From positions 434,001-498,000 of the forward strand of contig JAHLEZ010000018.1 in the NCBI GenBank assembly GCA_020726505.1: DNA of 64,000 bases. Reading direction: 5' to 3'. Source of the stretch: Leptodontidium sp. MPI-SDFR-AT-0119. Its lineage: Eukaryota; Ascomycota; Leotiomycetes; Helotiales; Leptodontidiaceae. Positions 45,260 to 60,108 of this stretch are shown here, piece after piece (the stretch's first letter is position 1; every line of letters starts with the position of its first letter). A program made the translations under genes and the position numbers. The notes beneath the pieces are model-generated. The model did not search any database and was not told where the DNA came from. It was given only the letters and a program-made list of their open reading frames with translations.

Positions 45260-46185
45260 TGTCGGTGCAGTACCGGTTCATGTACTACGCCGTATGTGTG
45301 AATATATTCTAATGCGAGTATAGCGACAGAGTAATAAATATATAGTTCAAAATCTGTGACAATTCTAAGAGAGTGCGAGGAGAGCTAGACTATATACTAC
45401 GAAACCCCACCGAATCTCCACCGAAACCAGCCTGGCTAAGCTCTAACCTGTCGGTGCAGTACCGGTTCATGTACCACGCCGCATGTGTAAATATATTCTA
45501 ATGTGAGTATAGCGACAGAGTAATAAATGTATAGTTTAAAATCTATGTATTTTCTAAGAGAGTACGAGGAGAGCTAGATTATATACTACGAAACCCCACC
45601 GAATCTCCACCGAAACTAGTCCGGCTAAGCTCTAACCCCTTGACTTTGACTCGCACCCCCTTTTCTAGACCGAAGTATACTTATATAAGGACTTATAAAC
45701 TAATACTAACAAAACTTCTTTTAGAAAAACTATTTCTAATACACGTAAAAGTAAATAATAAGTAATATATAAGAAATAACAAATAAAATGACAGAGTATC
45801 TAATAGCGTCTAATTCCGGCTTGACAGTGTCCCGAAAGTGCCCCGAAAGGGGTCCGAATATAGTAAGGTGCCGTAGTAAAACTAAGCGAGAACTAATAAT
45901 AATAAGAACCCTTAGTATTATATAACGTAATAGATATATATATGTCGCTTTCTCTTAAAGGTTTAGAGTCTCCTTTAACTAATATACATATAATTACCGT
46001 ACGTATATTACTTTCTGATCTCTTTAATTCGCCTAATATAACTTAAAGACTGACATTTCTGAGAAGACTATATTAAATTAAATAGACAACCTAAAAGTAA
46101 ATATACTCTTCGGAGATAATTTAGTAAGGAAACAGTGTACTAACTAAAAACAGTACTTACACTAATACTTATAGGAGTGCTCGAC

Positions 46186-46865
46186 CTTGCTTACTGTAAA
46201 TGTTACATTTAGTGTGTCCGCCTCACTATAAAAAACCCATCTCACGATTACTCCTTTAATAATCTTAAGAGTAAGAAGTGCGTATATTACGCAAAGAAGA
46301 AGTCCCGGTGTAACTTAGTAAGTACTCTTATTTTCTTTTCTATTTTAAATTATATCCGAATCCTCGCCGAAAGTACTCCGGATATATAGTTACTAATATA
46401 TAATAGATTCCGTAGTTTATTACTAAAGAGTACTTTCGTTTAGTTACTACCTTTAAGGCAAAAGATAAAGAAGCCATTATTACTACTGCTAAATTAATTA
46501 ATTCGGCATTATTAGTCGCCACTATTAACGTACTAAAGACTACTAGGGAGTTATCGCTGGCGTTATTAGAGGAAACGCGCGCTATACGCCGGGAAATCGC
46601 TGGCTTAGCTAGCTCGCAAGTAATAAGTCAACCCCCTTTCCTTTTTAATATTAAGGCTCCCAAGTATTAACACTTTATATTATAAGAGACAGTATTAGTC
46701 TTAAACTAGCTCCTCACCGTCGCCTCCTCTGCCGCTATTAAGCGTAATAAGGAGGATAGTAGTAAGGACAATACTCCTATTAAGCGTCTCCGCTAAAGTC
46801 GCCGCTATAACGCGAGGGAAGAGGAGGGGGAGGAAAAAGAACCTCTCCTTAATATATATACGTAA
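46186..46865 (+). pseudogene. Relic of antisense Cys-rich accessory gene in element A
   Basis: Plus strand, opposite to the pol relic and between it and the left LTR, as in the intact Copia. The Cys pattern is still visible near 46200-46320 (CVRL, KNPSHDY, SKKCVYYAKKKSRC). Several Tyr codons (TAC/TAT) can be explained as former Cys codons by G-to-A change. Downstream are a helical stretch and an acidic/basic tail ending at TAA 46863. Exon structure cannot be recovered. Confidence 0.5.
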
Positions 46866-47099
46866 GGGATTCGGCCTTGTTTTAAATTAACTTTGTAATA
46901 AGTCCTTTATAGTAGCACTTTCTTTATATTATTATATAGGAGTAGCCCCCTATAATAAAACCGGCGGTTTGTCCTTATTAAAGTGTCGTCGTAAGGCCGC
47001 CCGTTAGTACTTTAAATTAGAGAGTATTTAGAACTAAATCGAGTGTGTTTCTGACTTTACAAATTAATTAAATATAAAAATAATCGCAAGTAATAAATT

Positions 47100-50000
47100 A
47101 ATAAATAAGGGTTATAAGGAAATATACAAAAAATCAACGAGTATAAGAAACCCCTCTGTTATTAGTCTGAATTAACTCCGGTTAACTATTAAACTTAACC
47201 CTCTATTTTAATAGTAAGGATATTAGTATTAATAAAATCCCGAAGAGCCTTATTTAGAGCGCTCTTCGTTATAACGTTAGTAGGATTATTAGTACTATTA
47301 ATCTATCGAACCTCCGTTAGCTCTCTGCGCTTATATAATTAACGAATAGCTATAATATCAATTATTAAGCGCTTCTCTTTCGTCGTCCCGAGCTTAACAA
47401 TACACTTATATAGGGACAAAGAATCCGTGCAAACAACTATAAGAAGACGTGAGATACTAAGCTTGTCAGTTATTATATTAATAATAATACTAAGAGAGAT
47501 TAATATATTAATACTAACTACTATAATATATAGCTCTAATGTGAGTACTACACAAGTTACTCTCTTATATTTTATTAAGCTAATATATACAATATTACTA
47601 GTCAAGGTGAATTGCGTATCCCCTACTATTTCGGCACTAATTATTAATACGAAACTTATTTGTAAACTTAAGTCTTTATTATTAATAAAAAAACTGTCTA
47701 TAAAAACGTAGACCTTCGTAGACTATAAGTTAATTAATACGTATTAGAGTCTTCTCTTTAAGTTGTCTATTTGTTATTTAAGGCGTAAGTTTAAGGCCTT
47801 AACGTCGTCTTTTGTCGGATCTTAATATTACGCTACAATTAAGAGATCAAATGTTACTTCCGGCTAATAAATAATAATAAGATAGGCTACACGAGCTCAC
47901 TATTCTCTATAGGCCTTTTTATAGTCCTCTTTCCTTGCGTTAACTAACTTTAGCCTTACTTCCTGACCCTTTTAAGACATGTAGAGGTTGTTTCTGTCTA
48001 TAGTAATAGTGTACTTATTAAATGTAATAGTTTTAGTAAGGAGTAGTACTTATATTAGTTTCGTTATAAAACCGGCCTTAATAATCTTATTCTACTCTCT
48101 TGCTAAGAAGTCCTCATTTCCTAAAATTAAGGTATTGTCTATTTATATCCCTACGACTCTAAAGTCACGGCTTTCTTTAGTACTAATTAGTAAGTATAAG
48201 TCGTATATTAATGTCTTTATTTATAAGTTCTTTATATAATATTTGTAGTATATATTAAACTAATAGTTTTTAAACTTAAGTATATTATATAATAGTAATA
48301 TTATTATAAATATTATACTAGGAGGGAAATCTCCTGTGATCTCTTTTAGTAGTTATATAAAAATGTCTTAGAGAAGCCTTGTCTTTACTTAGACATAAGC
48401 TTAAGTGATATCCTTAATAACTAGATAGGATTCGGACTAGTTTCGGAGGCGATTTAAGTACTTGACGGCAGCGGCTAAAAATATAAGTAACCGTTAATTA
48501 AATCGTTAAATTATTAAAGACTAAGTTAAAATCTCTCTTTTCCCTTTGTCGTTAAAGTATTAAATTATTAGTCTTGACTTTTTATATAGAGTTAACGTCT
48601 CTTTACCTTTGACCTCGTTTATTATTTTTAACTTAAAGATATAGTGGCCTCTTACTTTAAGGTCGTCCTTATAAATAGGCACAAAAACACTTCTTTTAAT
48701 AAGTACTTTATATTCCGTCCTTTAAGACTACTAAAATAATAGTTTAAGCGCTATAATCTTCCCTTTAACACGAAGTTTAATAGATAACTCTTAGTCCCTC
48801 GTCTCTTTTTTAGTTATAAATACTTTAATATCGTAATTGTTATTAATAATTAATAAATTTAGTAAGTGTTTTATAAATAGAATTTAGATAGCGATTTGAG
48901 GTAGATTTAGTGTTATTTTAGTAGTGTTTTTAATTAAGGATTTTAGATATTATTTATAAATATCCTCTAGTAAGTTTTCTTTTTGTCGTTTAACGCTAAA
49001 AGTGTTTATCTTAAAAGGACGAACTGTCGTTAATTAAAACGTACGTATTCTCTTATTTCTTATGTCGATCTTATATAATTCTCCCTTAATACTTAAGAAA
49101 TCGTAAGGTCTTATTTATCTTTTACCTTCTTAATACACTAGAATTTAATTATTAAGGTAAAGACCGTGAATATAAGTAGTTTTAAGGCCGTTTCGTGTGG
49201 CTAATATATTATTAACTTTACACGTAATATAAATTTTCTGTATCTCCTTTATAACTTTCTTAATTGTAGCCGCACGTTACTTAACTAACGGATTTAAGGG
49301 GTTTAACTCCGTTATTCTAGGGTATACGCCGAAAACAAGCAGTGTAAGGATAAGCCTATTAAGTCTAGTTATATTGTTTATTACTTTTACTACTATTTAT
49401 AGTTAGTCCTTGTCGCTTAACTTAGGGTACTCTTTTGTAACGATTTCATAGGCACGGCGTAATAAGCGATAATATCGCTTAACTTTATTAATTAAATAAT
49501 GTGCCTTAATAAGTATTAGCTTAAGGGTATTACTTATAGATTTAAGTGTACTCTAGAACTCCTTAGAATTAAAATTAGTGTTATAGTCGTATATAACAAA
49601 ATCCGGAGGTCTAAGGTATATATTAATTTATATTAACTTAAATGCGTTAAAGGTGGCCTAAGCCGTAGCCGAACTGGGGGCCTTTCGGAGTAGTTTCGCC
49701 GCACTAAAACCCGTTGCCTCGTCTATTATATAAAGGACATATTATTCTCTAAATATCGCGATATTAACGTAAATTATATAATTAAAGTCGACGTCGTCTT
49801 GTAATTTAAAGTAGAACTTGTGCGGAGTATTTACGTATTTCTAGTAGTACTTACACATTTCCTTAACCCTTAATATAACGTCTAAATTATACTTATGGCT
49901 AGCTTAGTCTAGTAAGTGTTATAGGCGCCTCACCGAAGGGTGTCCGAAACGCCTATAAAGCCGACGTATTTCTAGTTTAGTTAGGTGGCACGTATTTATT

Positions 50001-52600
50001 ATTCCGGTAAAAGTGTCTAGTAATTAACGATATTAATTTAAAAGTAGCTATAAATGCCTATATTTCCGTACAATTAAGTGCTTCTTATTGCCCTAAATTA
50101 AAACGTTATATAGGTTATTATATTACGTATTTAGCGTATTTAGTTATTATAAATAAACTAGAAATAGGATATTTACGTCCACGATTTAAAAGTCTATTTC
50201 TTTAGCCGGAGTGCTGACTATAGTAACCCCTAAGGACAGTCGCGAACCGACACCAAATATAATCTGGCTTTAGCCCGCCTGGCTAATGTCAAACTTAACA
50301 TCTTAAATTCGCTATAAAGCTCGTAACTAGTTAATCCCTCCTGTGTTTTTATTAAATACCCTTATATTAATTAATAGTCCTTAAAAGAATCTATCTGTCT
50401 ATTACGTTATATAGGCCTTACTAAGAGCGGGTCTTTTGATTTTACTTTCTAAGATATAAATAACTTTCCTCTCCTTAAGTTACCTTATAACTTCTCGTGT
50501 ATTATATTATACCTCACTTACTATAAATACAGTCGTGAAGTTTACGGTACTATTATTATTATCGTCGTTAGAACTCTCTAAAGAATCGTTAATATTTATT
50601 AAAGTGTCTAAATCCGTATCTTAGTAGTTTCTCGAATAGTGTCTGGATATAGTTTAGTTTTATTCTAAATTGGGGTTGATTCCCTTAATATAAGTTAAGT
50701 AACTCCTAAAGGTCTTATTCGTGGCTTTCACTCCTTCGGCCTTACGCGCCGTGAAGTATCTTGCCTTAGACGCTACTTACTCTTTGTTTAAGTGGCGACT
50801 ATTATAGTAATTTATCTTCTTATAGATAATACAGCTTATATAGCCTAATATAGGCTGGAATTTGTCTCCGCGTTTATTTCCACTTGAAAATTTCATTTTA
50901 TAATTAAAGTAATAAGCCGCCTTATTTATAATATAAAATTAGTAGCGATTTGTATATAATCTAAAGTACTTACTTACTCTTAATCCCGAGTTATAAGTTA
51001 CTTTAACGTCAACGGCGGAGCGAAGACTATCTATTAGTATAAAGAAAGTAAGGGGTGCCTGAAATAAGGCTATTTTAAAGAGGGGGTTCCTTATTACTCC
51101 TTACACGAGTTTATCGCGGAGCGTCTTATCGTTTTATATATTGTCGTCCTTTAAGCTAAGCTAAATGTTCTATAGTTCCTTGGCGAAGTTCTTTAATTAA
51201 GTTAATACTAGTTTTCCCGTCTAATAAGGCTCCTCTTAAAATAACGAGAAGGTCAGACTAAACTACTAGCTAAGGAACTTATTAGCTCTCTCTTCTGTTT
51301 TAAAGTGTTCGCGAGTCGTTCTAATAAGCTCATTAAATAAGTACCCCTTATTTTAGAGGTACCGGTAGTAGTACGAACTGGCCCTGTCTCGTAACATTGA
51401 CAGAAAGGCTTGGTTCTAGACCTTAGTCTTAATTAATACTCTCTAATATAAGTCAGCGAAGATGTGGAGCTTTTTATTTAAGTAGTCTTTGTCTCTGTTA
51501 TATTAGAGCTCCTTAGTGTATATCTTAGTAAGGTTTACTAACGATTTTGCCTAGTCTAGGGTTAATAGATTTATAATATATTATAATAGCCGAATCGGCT
51601 CTATATATAGTCTAGTAGTCTTAAGAACCTTAAATAATAGTAATAACCCGTCTCGTGGGTGTATTACTAGCGTTAGTGTAGGATTCGGTAACACGTGGTT
51701 ATTTAATCTTTATAAGTAGAGATTACTTAGGAGATCCCTTTTAAGAGTAAATAAGAACTCCTTCTTTAGGACTATAAGTGAGGGGGTTATACTATATAGA
51801 TCCTCGACTTTATCTCCTTTAGTAAGGGAGATCTTAAGTGATCTTAATAACTAAATCGTCTTTGTAAGCTTTACTCTTAACCCTTTTAAAAGAGTGTCTT
51901 CCTCTACAGAATAAATAATTACTTTTAGTTAGTATTATAAAAACATCGGGGATTGATTTTATTAAAGTGTTATTAGAAATAATAGTAATAGGCGAGAGAC
52001 TAATTCCTAGATGTGATTTAGTACTAATTCAGGGTAGTTCTGAATTTATATTTCTACTTAGTCTCTTAGCCACATATTCTCCTTAACTTATATTACTTTT
52101 ACTAAAGCGTGTGCCGTCCTCGTCCCCTTCCCTTATCGTATAAACACACTAAAGGCTCGTAAGTCGTCCTTAAGGTATATACGTTTTATAACTTTAATTA
52201 ATTTAAACTCGTTTACTGTCTAATCTTTAAAATACTCCTAAAAGTCTTAGAAAAGGAATTCTCCCTTGAGATAGCTATTGTAGTAGGCCTCACGGAACTT
52301 TCGCGAGTATATTATTACGTCTCCTGTGAAAATTAGACTAAGATTTAGTGTTACCGTATTATTAAATGTTTTTAGAGTTAACTCTAGTTCTACTAAAGTA
52401 TCCGCTATTGTGTCGGATTTGATTCGTAAATAATCTAGTAGGTTCCTAAATAAGTTTCTTAAAGGTCCAAAGTTCTAAATTTAAGGATATTAAATTAATA
52501 GTCTTTATAAAGTAATTATTGTATTGTTATAGCTCTTTTCTAACGTATAGTCGTCTTAATCGAGTCTCAAGAGAGAAGTTACTTTCTCTCTATAATCTAG
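47100..52600 (-). pseudogene. RIPed Copia gag-pol of element A
   Basis: The RNase H segment at 47339-47605 remains open (VVCTDSLSLYKCIVKLGTTK) and clearly matches the intact Copia (VVCTDSFSLYECLVKLGTTK). The rest is stop-ridden but collinear, with gag toward the right. Limits are approximate. Confidence 0.7.
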
Positions 52601-53542
52601 AAAAGGTAAATTACCCTTTAAGGAAAATATAATAAAGTACTCTTAAAGTTAAAGCCTAGAATCCGCTTTATAGCCTAAGACCTTTTTTATTTATAGTAAG
52701 GTTAACGATATAAGCTTACTACTAATTAGTGTCGGTATAGTACTAGTTTATATACCACGCCGCATATATAAATATATTCTAATGCGAGTATAACGACAAA
52801 GTAATAAATATATAGTTCAAAATCTATGTATTTTCTAAGAGAGTACGAGGAGAGCCAGACTATATACTACGAAACCTCACTAAATCTCCACTGAAACTAG
52901 TCCGGCTAGGCTCTGACCCCCTGACTTTAACCCGCACCCCCTTTTCCAGACTGAAGTATGCTTATGTAGGGACCTGTGGACTAATATAACCCCTAACTTT
53001 AACTCGCACCCCCTTTTCTAGACTAAAGTATACTTATATAAGGACCTATAGACTAACACTAGTAAAACTTCTTTTAGAAAAACTATTTTTAATATATATA
53101 GAAGTAAATAATAAGTAATATATAAAAAATAATAAATAAAATAATAAAGTATTTAATAACGTCTAATTCCGGCTTAATAATGTCCCGAAAGTGCCCCGAA
53201 AGGGGTCTGAATATAGTGAGGTGCCGTAGCGAAGTTAAGCAAGAACTAATAATAATAAGAACCCTTAGTATTATATAACGTAATAAATATATATATGTCG
53301 CTTTCTCTTAAAGGTTTGGAGTCTCCTTTAGTTAATATATATATAACTATTATATATATACTACTTTCTAATCTCTTTAATTCGCCTAATATAGCTTAAA
53401 GACTAATATTTCTAAGAAGACTATATTAAATTAAATAAATAACTCAAAAGTAAATATACTCTTTAAAGATAGTTTAGTAAGGAAACGGTATATTAACTGA
53501 AAATAGTACTTATACTAATATTTACAGGAGCGCTCGACCTCG

Positions 53543-54220
53543 CCTACTATAAATGTTATATTTAGTGTGTCCGCCTTACTATAAAGAACTTATTTTATAA
53601 TTACTCCTTTAATAATCCTAAGAGTAAGAAGTATATATATTACGTAAAGAAGAAGTCTTAGTATAACTTAGTAAGTACTCTTATTTTCTTTTCTATTCTA
53701 AATTATATCTAAATCCTCGCTAAAAGTACTCTAGATATACGGTTACTAATATATAATAGATTTCGTGGTTTATTATTGAAGAGTACCTTCGTTTAGTTGC
53801 CGCCCTCGAGGCGAAAGATAAAAAAGCTATCGTTATTACTACTAAATTAATTAATTTAGTATTATTAGTCGCCGCTATTAGCGGACTAAAGACTATTAGG
53901 GAGTTGTCGCTAGCGTTATTAAAGGAAACGCACGCTATACACCGGGAAATCGCTGGCTTAATTAACTCGTAAGTAATAAGTTAACCCCCTTATTCCTTTT
54001 TAATATTAAGGCTCTTAAGTATTAACGCTTTGTACTATAAGAGACAGTATTAGTCTTAAACTAGCTCCTTACTGTCGTCTCTTCTGTCGCCACTAAGCGT
54101 AATAAGGAAGACGGCAGTAAAGACGATACTCCTACTAAGTGTCTCTACTAAAGTCGCTGCTATAGCGCAAGGAAGGAGGAGGGGGAAGAGAAAGAACCTC
54201 TCCTTAATATATATACGTAA
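53543..54220 (+). pseudogene. Relic of antisense Cys-rich accessory gene in element B
   Basis: Collinear with 46186-46865 in element A, preserving NNPKSKK and the surrounding pattern but with more Cys-to-Tyr changes. The C-terminal part keeps a longer readable stretch (LSLALLKETHAIHREIAG) and a charged end before TAA at 54218. Confidence 0.5.
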
Positions 54221-54479
54221 GGGATTTGGCCTTATTTCGGATTAACTTTGTAGTAAGTCTTTCGTAATAGTACTTTCTTTATATTATTATACGGGAGTAA
54301 CTTCTTATAATAAAACTAGTAATTTGTCTCTATTAAAGTATCGTCGCAAGGCCGCCTATTAGTGCTTTAAATTAGAGGGTGTCTAAAACTAAATCGAGTG
54401 TGTTTCTGACTTCGTAAATTAATTAAATATAAAAATAATCGCAAGTGATAAATTAATAAATAAGAGTTATAAAGAAATA

Positions 54480-57400
54480 TATAAAAAAAAATCAACGAGT
54501 GTAAGAAACCCCTCTATTACTAGTCTAAATCGACTCCGGTTAACTGTTAAACTTAACCTTCTATTTTAATAATAAGGATATTAGTATTAATAAAATCCCG
54601 AAGAGCCTTATTTAGAGCGCTCTTCGTTATAGTGTTAATAGGATTATTAGCGCCATTAATCTATTGAACCTCCGTTAGTTCTTTACGCTCGTATAATTGA
54701 CGAATGGCTATAATATTAATTATTAAGCGCTTCTCTTTTGTCGTATTAAGCTTAATAATACACTTATAAAGGGACAAAGAATCTATATAAATAATAATAA
54801 GAAGACGTAAGATGTTAAGCTTATTAGTTACTATATTAATAGTAGTACTAAGAGAGATTAATATATTGATGCTAGCTACTATAATATATAGCTTTAATGC
54901 GAGCACTACACGAGTTACTCTCTTGTATTTTATTAAGTTAGTATATACGATATTATTAGTTAAAGTAAATTGCGTATCTTTTATCGTCTCGGCACTAATT
55001 ACTAATACGAAACCTATTTGTGAACTTAAGTCTTTGTTATTAGTAAAAGAATTATTTACGAAAACGTAGACTTTCGTAGACTATAAGTTAACTAATACGT
55101 ATTAGAGTCCTCTCTCTAAGTTATTTATTTGTTATTTAAGGCGTAAGTTTAAAGCCTTGACGTCGTCTTCTATTAAATCCTAGTATTACGCTGTGACTAA
55201 GAGATTAAATATTACTTCTAGCTAATAAATAATAGTAAAGTAAGCCGCACGAGCTTATTACTTTTTATAAGCCTTCTTATAATCCTCTTTTCCTGCGTCG
55301 ACTAGCTTTAGCCTTATTCCTTAACCTTTCTGTAACATATAGAGGCTGTCCCTGTTTATAGAAATAATATACTTATTAAACGTAATAGTTTTAATAGGGA
55401 ATAATATTTATATCGGCTTCGTTAAAAAACCGGCCTTAGTAATTTTATCTTATTCTCTTACTAAGAAGTCCTTATTTCTTAGAATTAACGTGTCATCTAT
55501 TTATATTCCCACGACACTAAAGTTATAGCTTTCTTTAGTACTAATTAATAAGTATAAGTCGTACGTTAATGTCTTTATTTATAAGTTCTTTATATAATAT
55601 TTATAGTATATATTAAACTAATAGTTTTTAGACTTAAGTATATTGTATAATAGTAGTATTACTATAAATATTGTACTAGGAGGGAAATCTCTTACGATCT
55701 CTTTTAGTAGCTATATAAAAATGTCCCGGAGAAGCCTTATTTCTACTTAGACGTAAGCTTAAGTGATGTCCTTAATAGTTAAATAAGATTCGGACTAGTT
55801 TCGGAGGCGATTTAAGTACTTAATGATAGTGGCTAAAAATATAAGTAACCGTTAATTAAATCGTTAAATTATTAGAGACTAAGTTAAAATCTTTTTCTTC
55901 TCTTTGTTATTAAAGTATTAAATTACTAACCTTAACTTCTTATATAAAGTTAACGTCTCTTTACCTTTGACCTCGTTTATTATTTTTAACTTAAAGATGC
56001 GGTGGCCTCTTACTTTAAGGTCGTCCTTATAAATAGGTACAAAAATACCCCTTTTAATAAGTACTTTATATTCTGTCCTTCGGGACTATTAAAATAATAG
56101 TTTAAGTGCTATAATCTTCCCTTTAACGCAAAGTTTAGTAAATAACTCTTAGTCCTTTGTCTCTTTTTTAGTTAAAAACACTTTAGTATCGTAATTATTA
56201 TTAATAGTTAGTAAATCTAATAAGTGTTTCGTAAATAGAATTTAAATAGCGATTTAAGGTAGATTCGGTGTTATTTCGGTAGTATTTTTAATCGGGGATC
56301 TTAGATATTACTTATAAATATCCTTTAATAAGTTTTCTTTTTGTTATTTAACGCTAAAGGTATTTATTTTAAAGGGACGAATTATAGTCGATTAGAATAT
56401 ACGTATTCTTTTATTTCTTATATTAATCTTATATAATTCTCCCTTTATACTTAAGAAATCGTAAGGTCCTGTTTATCTTTTACCTTTTTAGTATACTAGA
56501 ACTTAATTATTAAAGTAAAGATTATAAATATAAGTAGTTTTAGGGCCGTTTCGTGTAATTAACGTATTATTAACTTTACGTGTAATATAGATTTTCCGTA
56601 CTTCTTTTATAGCTTTCTTAATTATAGCCGCACGTTACTCGACTGACGGATTTAAGGGATTTAGCTCTATTATTCTAAGGTATGTCCTAAAAACAAGTAA
56701 TATAGGGATTAGCTTATTAAGACTAATTATATTATTCACTGCTTTTACTGCCATTTGTAGTCGGTCTTCGTCGCTTAATTCAGGGTACTCTTTAGAGATG
56801 ATTTCGTAAACACGGCGTAGTAGGCGGTAATATTACTTAACTTTGTTAATTAAATAGTATGCCTTAATAAGTACTAACTTAAGGGTATTACTCACAGATC
56901 TAAGTACATTCTAAAACTCCTCAGAATTGAAATTAGTACTATAGTCGTACGCGACGAAATCCGGAAGTCTTAAGTAAGTATTAATTTATATTAACTTAAA
57001 TACATTAAAAGTGGCCTAAGTTATAATAGAACCGGGGGCCTTTTGGAATAGTTTCGCCGCACTAAAACCTGTTACTTTATTTACTATATAAAGGGCATAT
57101 TATTCTCTAAATATCGCGATATTTACGTAGACTATATGATTAAAGTCGACGTCGTCTTGGAGCTTGAAATAGAACTTATGTAAAGCGTCTATATACCTCT
57201 AGTAATGTTCACACATTTCCTTGACTCTTAATATAATTTCCGAATTATATTTATGGCCAGCTTAATCTAGTAAGTACTAAAGACGTCTTACTAAAGGGTG
57301 TCCGAAACGCTTATAAAGCCGACGTATTTCTTGTTTAGTTAAGTAATATATATTTATCGTTCTAGTAAAAGTGTCTAGTAATTGACAATATTAATTTAAA

Positions 57401-59950
57401 AGTAGCTATAAATGCTTATACTTTTATATAATTAAGTGCTTCTTGTCGCCTTAAATTAAGACGTTACGTAAGTTATTATACTACGTATTTAGTGTATTTA
57501 ATTATTATAAATAAACTAAAAATAAGATATTTACGTCTACGATTTAGAAGTTTATTTCTCTAGCTGGAGTATTAACTATAGTAACTCTTAGAGACGGTCG
57601 CGAACTAGCACTGAATGTGATTTGGCTTTAGCCTACTTAGTTAATATTAAACTTAATATCTTAAATTTACTATAAAGCTTATAACTAGTTAATTTCTCCT
57701 GTGTTTTTATTAGATACCCCTATGTTAATTAATAGTCTTTAAAAGAATTTGTCTGTCTATTACATTATATAGGCCTTATTAAGAGTAAGTCTCTTGATTT
57801 TGCTTTCTAAGATATAAGAAGCCTTCCTCTCTTTAAGTTACCTTATAACTTCTCGTGTATTATACTATGCCTCACTTACTGTAAATATAATCGTGAAGTT
57901 TACAGTATTATCGCTATTATTGTCGTCAGAACTCTTTAAAGAGTCGTTAATATCTATTAAAGTATTTGAATCTGTATCTTAGTAGTTTCTTAAATAGTGT
58001 TTAAATATAGTCCGGTTTTAGTCAGAATTAGGGTCGATTCCCTTAACATAAGCTAAGTAACTTCTGAAGGTCTTATTTGTGGCTTTTACTCTTTCGGCCT
58101 TGCGCGCCGCGAAGTATTATGCCTTAAACGTTGCTTACTCTTTATTAAAGTAGCGACTACTATAGTAATTTATTTTCTTGTAAATAATATAACTTATATA
58201 ACTTAGTATAAGTTAGAATTTGTTTCCGCGTTTGTTTCTACTTAAAAATTTCATCTTATAATTAAAGTAATAAGCCGCCTTATTTGCGACATAAGATTAG
58301 TAGCGATTTATATATAATCTAGAGTACTTGTCTACCCTCGATCTCGAGTTATAAGTTACTTTAACGCCGACGGCGGAGCGAAGACTATCTATTAATATAA
58401 GGAAGGTAAGAGGTACTTAAAATAAGGCTATTTTAAAGAGGGGGTTCTTTATTACTCCTTGCACAAGTTTATTGCGGAGCGTCTTATTGTTCTATATATT
58501 ATCGTCCTTTAGGCTAAGTTAAATACTCTATAATTCCTTAGTGAAGTTCTCTAATTAAGTTAATACTAGTTTTCCTATCTAATAAGACTCCTCCTGAAAT
58601 AACAAGAAAGTTAGACTAAATTACTAGCTAAGGAACTTGTTAGCTCTCTCCTTTATCTTAAAGTGTTCGCGAGTCGTCTTAATAAGCTCATTAAATAAGT
58701 ACCTCTTATTTTAGAGGTACTAGTAGTAGTACGAATTAGCTCCGTCTCGTAATATTGACGGAAAGGCTTAGTTCTAAACCTTAGTCTTAACGGATACTTT
58801 CTAATATAAGTCGGCGAAAATGTGGAGCTTTTTATTTAAGTAGTCCTTGTCTTCGCTATATTAGAGCTCCTTAGTGTACATCTTAATAAGGTTTACTAAC
58901 GATTTTGCTTAGTCTAAGGTTAATAGATTTATAATATATTATAATAGCCGAATCGGTTTTATATATAGTCTAGTAGTCTTAGAAACTTTAAATAGTAATA
59001 ATAACCCGTCTCGTGGGTGTATTGTTGGCGTTAGTGTGGGATTTAGTAACGCGTGGTTATTTAATCTCTATAAGTGGAGATTACTTAGGAAATCCCTCTT
59101 AGGAGTAAATAAGAACTCCTTTTTTAAGACTATAAGTAAGGGGGTTACATTATATAGATCCTCGACCTTATCTCCTTTAATAAGGGAGATCTTAAGTAAT
59201 CTTAATAACTAAATTATCTTTATAAGCTTTACTCTTAACTCTTTTAAAAGAGTGTCTTCCTCTACGGAATAAATAACTACTTTTAGTTAATATTATAGAG
59301 ACATTAAGGTTTGATTTTATTAAAGTGTTATTAAGAATAGTAGTAGTAGTTAAGAGAGTAATTCCCGGATGTGATTTAGTACTGATTCAGGGTAGTTTTA
59401 AATTTATATTTCTATTTAGTCCTTTAGCCACAAATTTTCTTTAGCTTATACTACCTTTACTAAAGCCTCTACTGTCCTCGTCCCCCTTTGTCGTCGTATA
59501 AATACACTAAAGGCTCGTAGATCGTCCCTAAGGTATATACGTTTTATAACCTTAATTAATTTAAACTCTTTTACCGTCTAACCCTTAAAATACTCTTAAA
59601 AGTCCTAGAAAAGGAAGTCTCCCTTAATACGGCCGTTATAAAAGGACTCACGGAACTTCTATAAGTATATTGTCACATTTCTTATAAAAGTTAGACTAAG
59701 ATTTAGCGTTTTTCTTAGTGTAGCCGTGTTATTAAATATTTCCGGAGTTAACTTTAGTTCCGGCGTATAGTCTAAAGTATCTACTATTATGTCGAATACG
59801 ATTCGTAAGTAATCCGATGAGTTCTTAAATAGGTTTCTTAAAGGTCTAAAGTTCTAGATTTAAGGATATTAAATTAATAGTCTTCGTAAAGTAACTGTCG
59901 TATTATAATAGCTCTTCTCTAACGTGTAATTGTCTTAGTCGAGTCTCAAG
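54480..59950 (-). pseudogene. RIPed Copia gag-pol of element B
   Basis: The RNase H fragment at 54661-54906 (SLSLYKCIIKLNTTKEKRLI) is homologous to the intact Copia. The remainder is decayed and collinear with A. Limits are approximate. Confidence 0.7.
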
Positions 59951-60108
59951 AGAGAAGTTACTTTCCTTCCACAATCTAGAAAAAGTAAAATACCCTTTAA
60001 GGAAAATATAGTAAAGTAGTCCTTAAGTTGAAGCCTAAAATCCGCTCTATAGCCTAAGACCTTTTCTATCTATAATAAGGTTGACGATACAAGCTTACTA
60101 CTAATTAG

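Larger units (their letters stand above)
45449..52986 (-). mobile_element. RIPed Copia-related element A, TSD taacc, nested in the left LTR of B
   Basis: LTRs 45449-45705 and 52730-52986 are both 257 bp. They start TGTCGGT and end ACTAATA (former ACTAACA). TAACC flanks at 45444-45448 and 52987-52991. The interior is collinear with B and equally decayed. A is younger than B by nesting. Confidence 0.93.

Noticed and set aside
47427..48239. Plus-strand frames in RIPed elements A and B (also 54812-55069)
   Set aside because: They are complements of the minus-strand pol relic, kept open by AT-rich composition.
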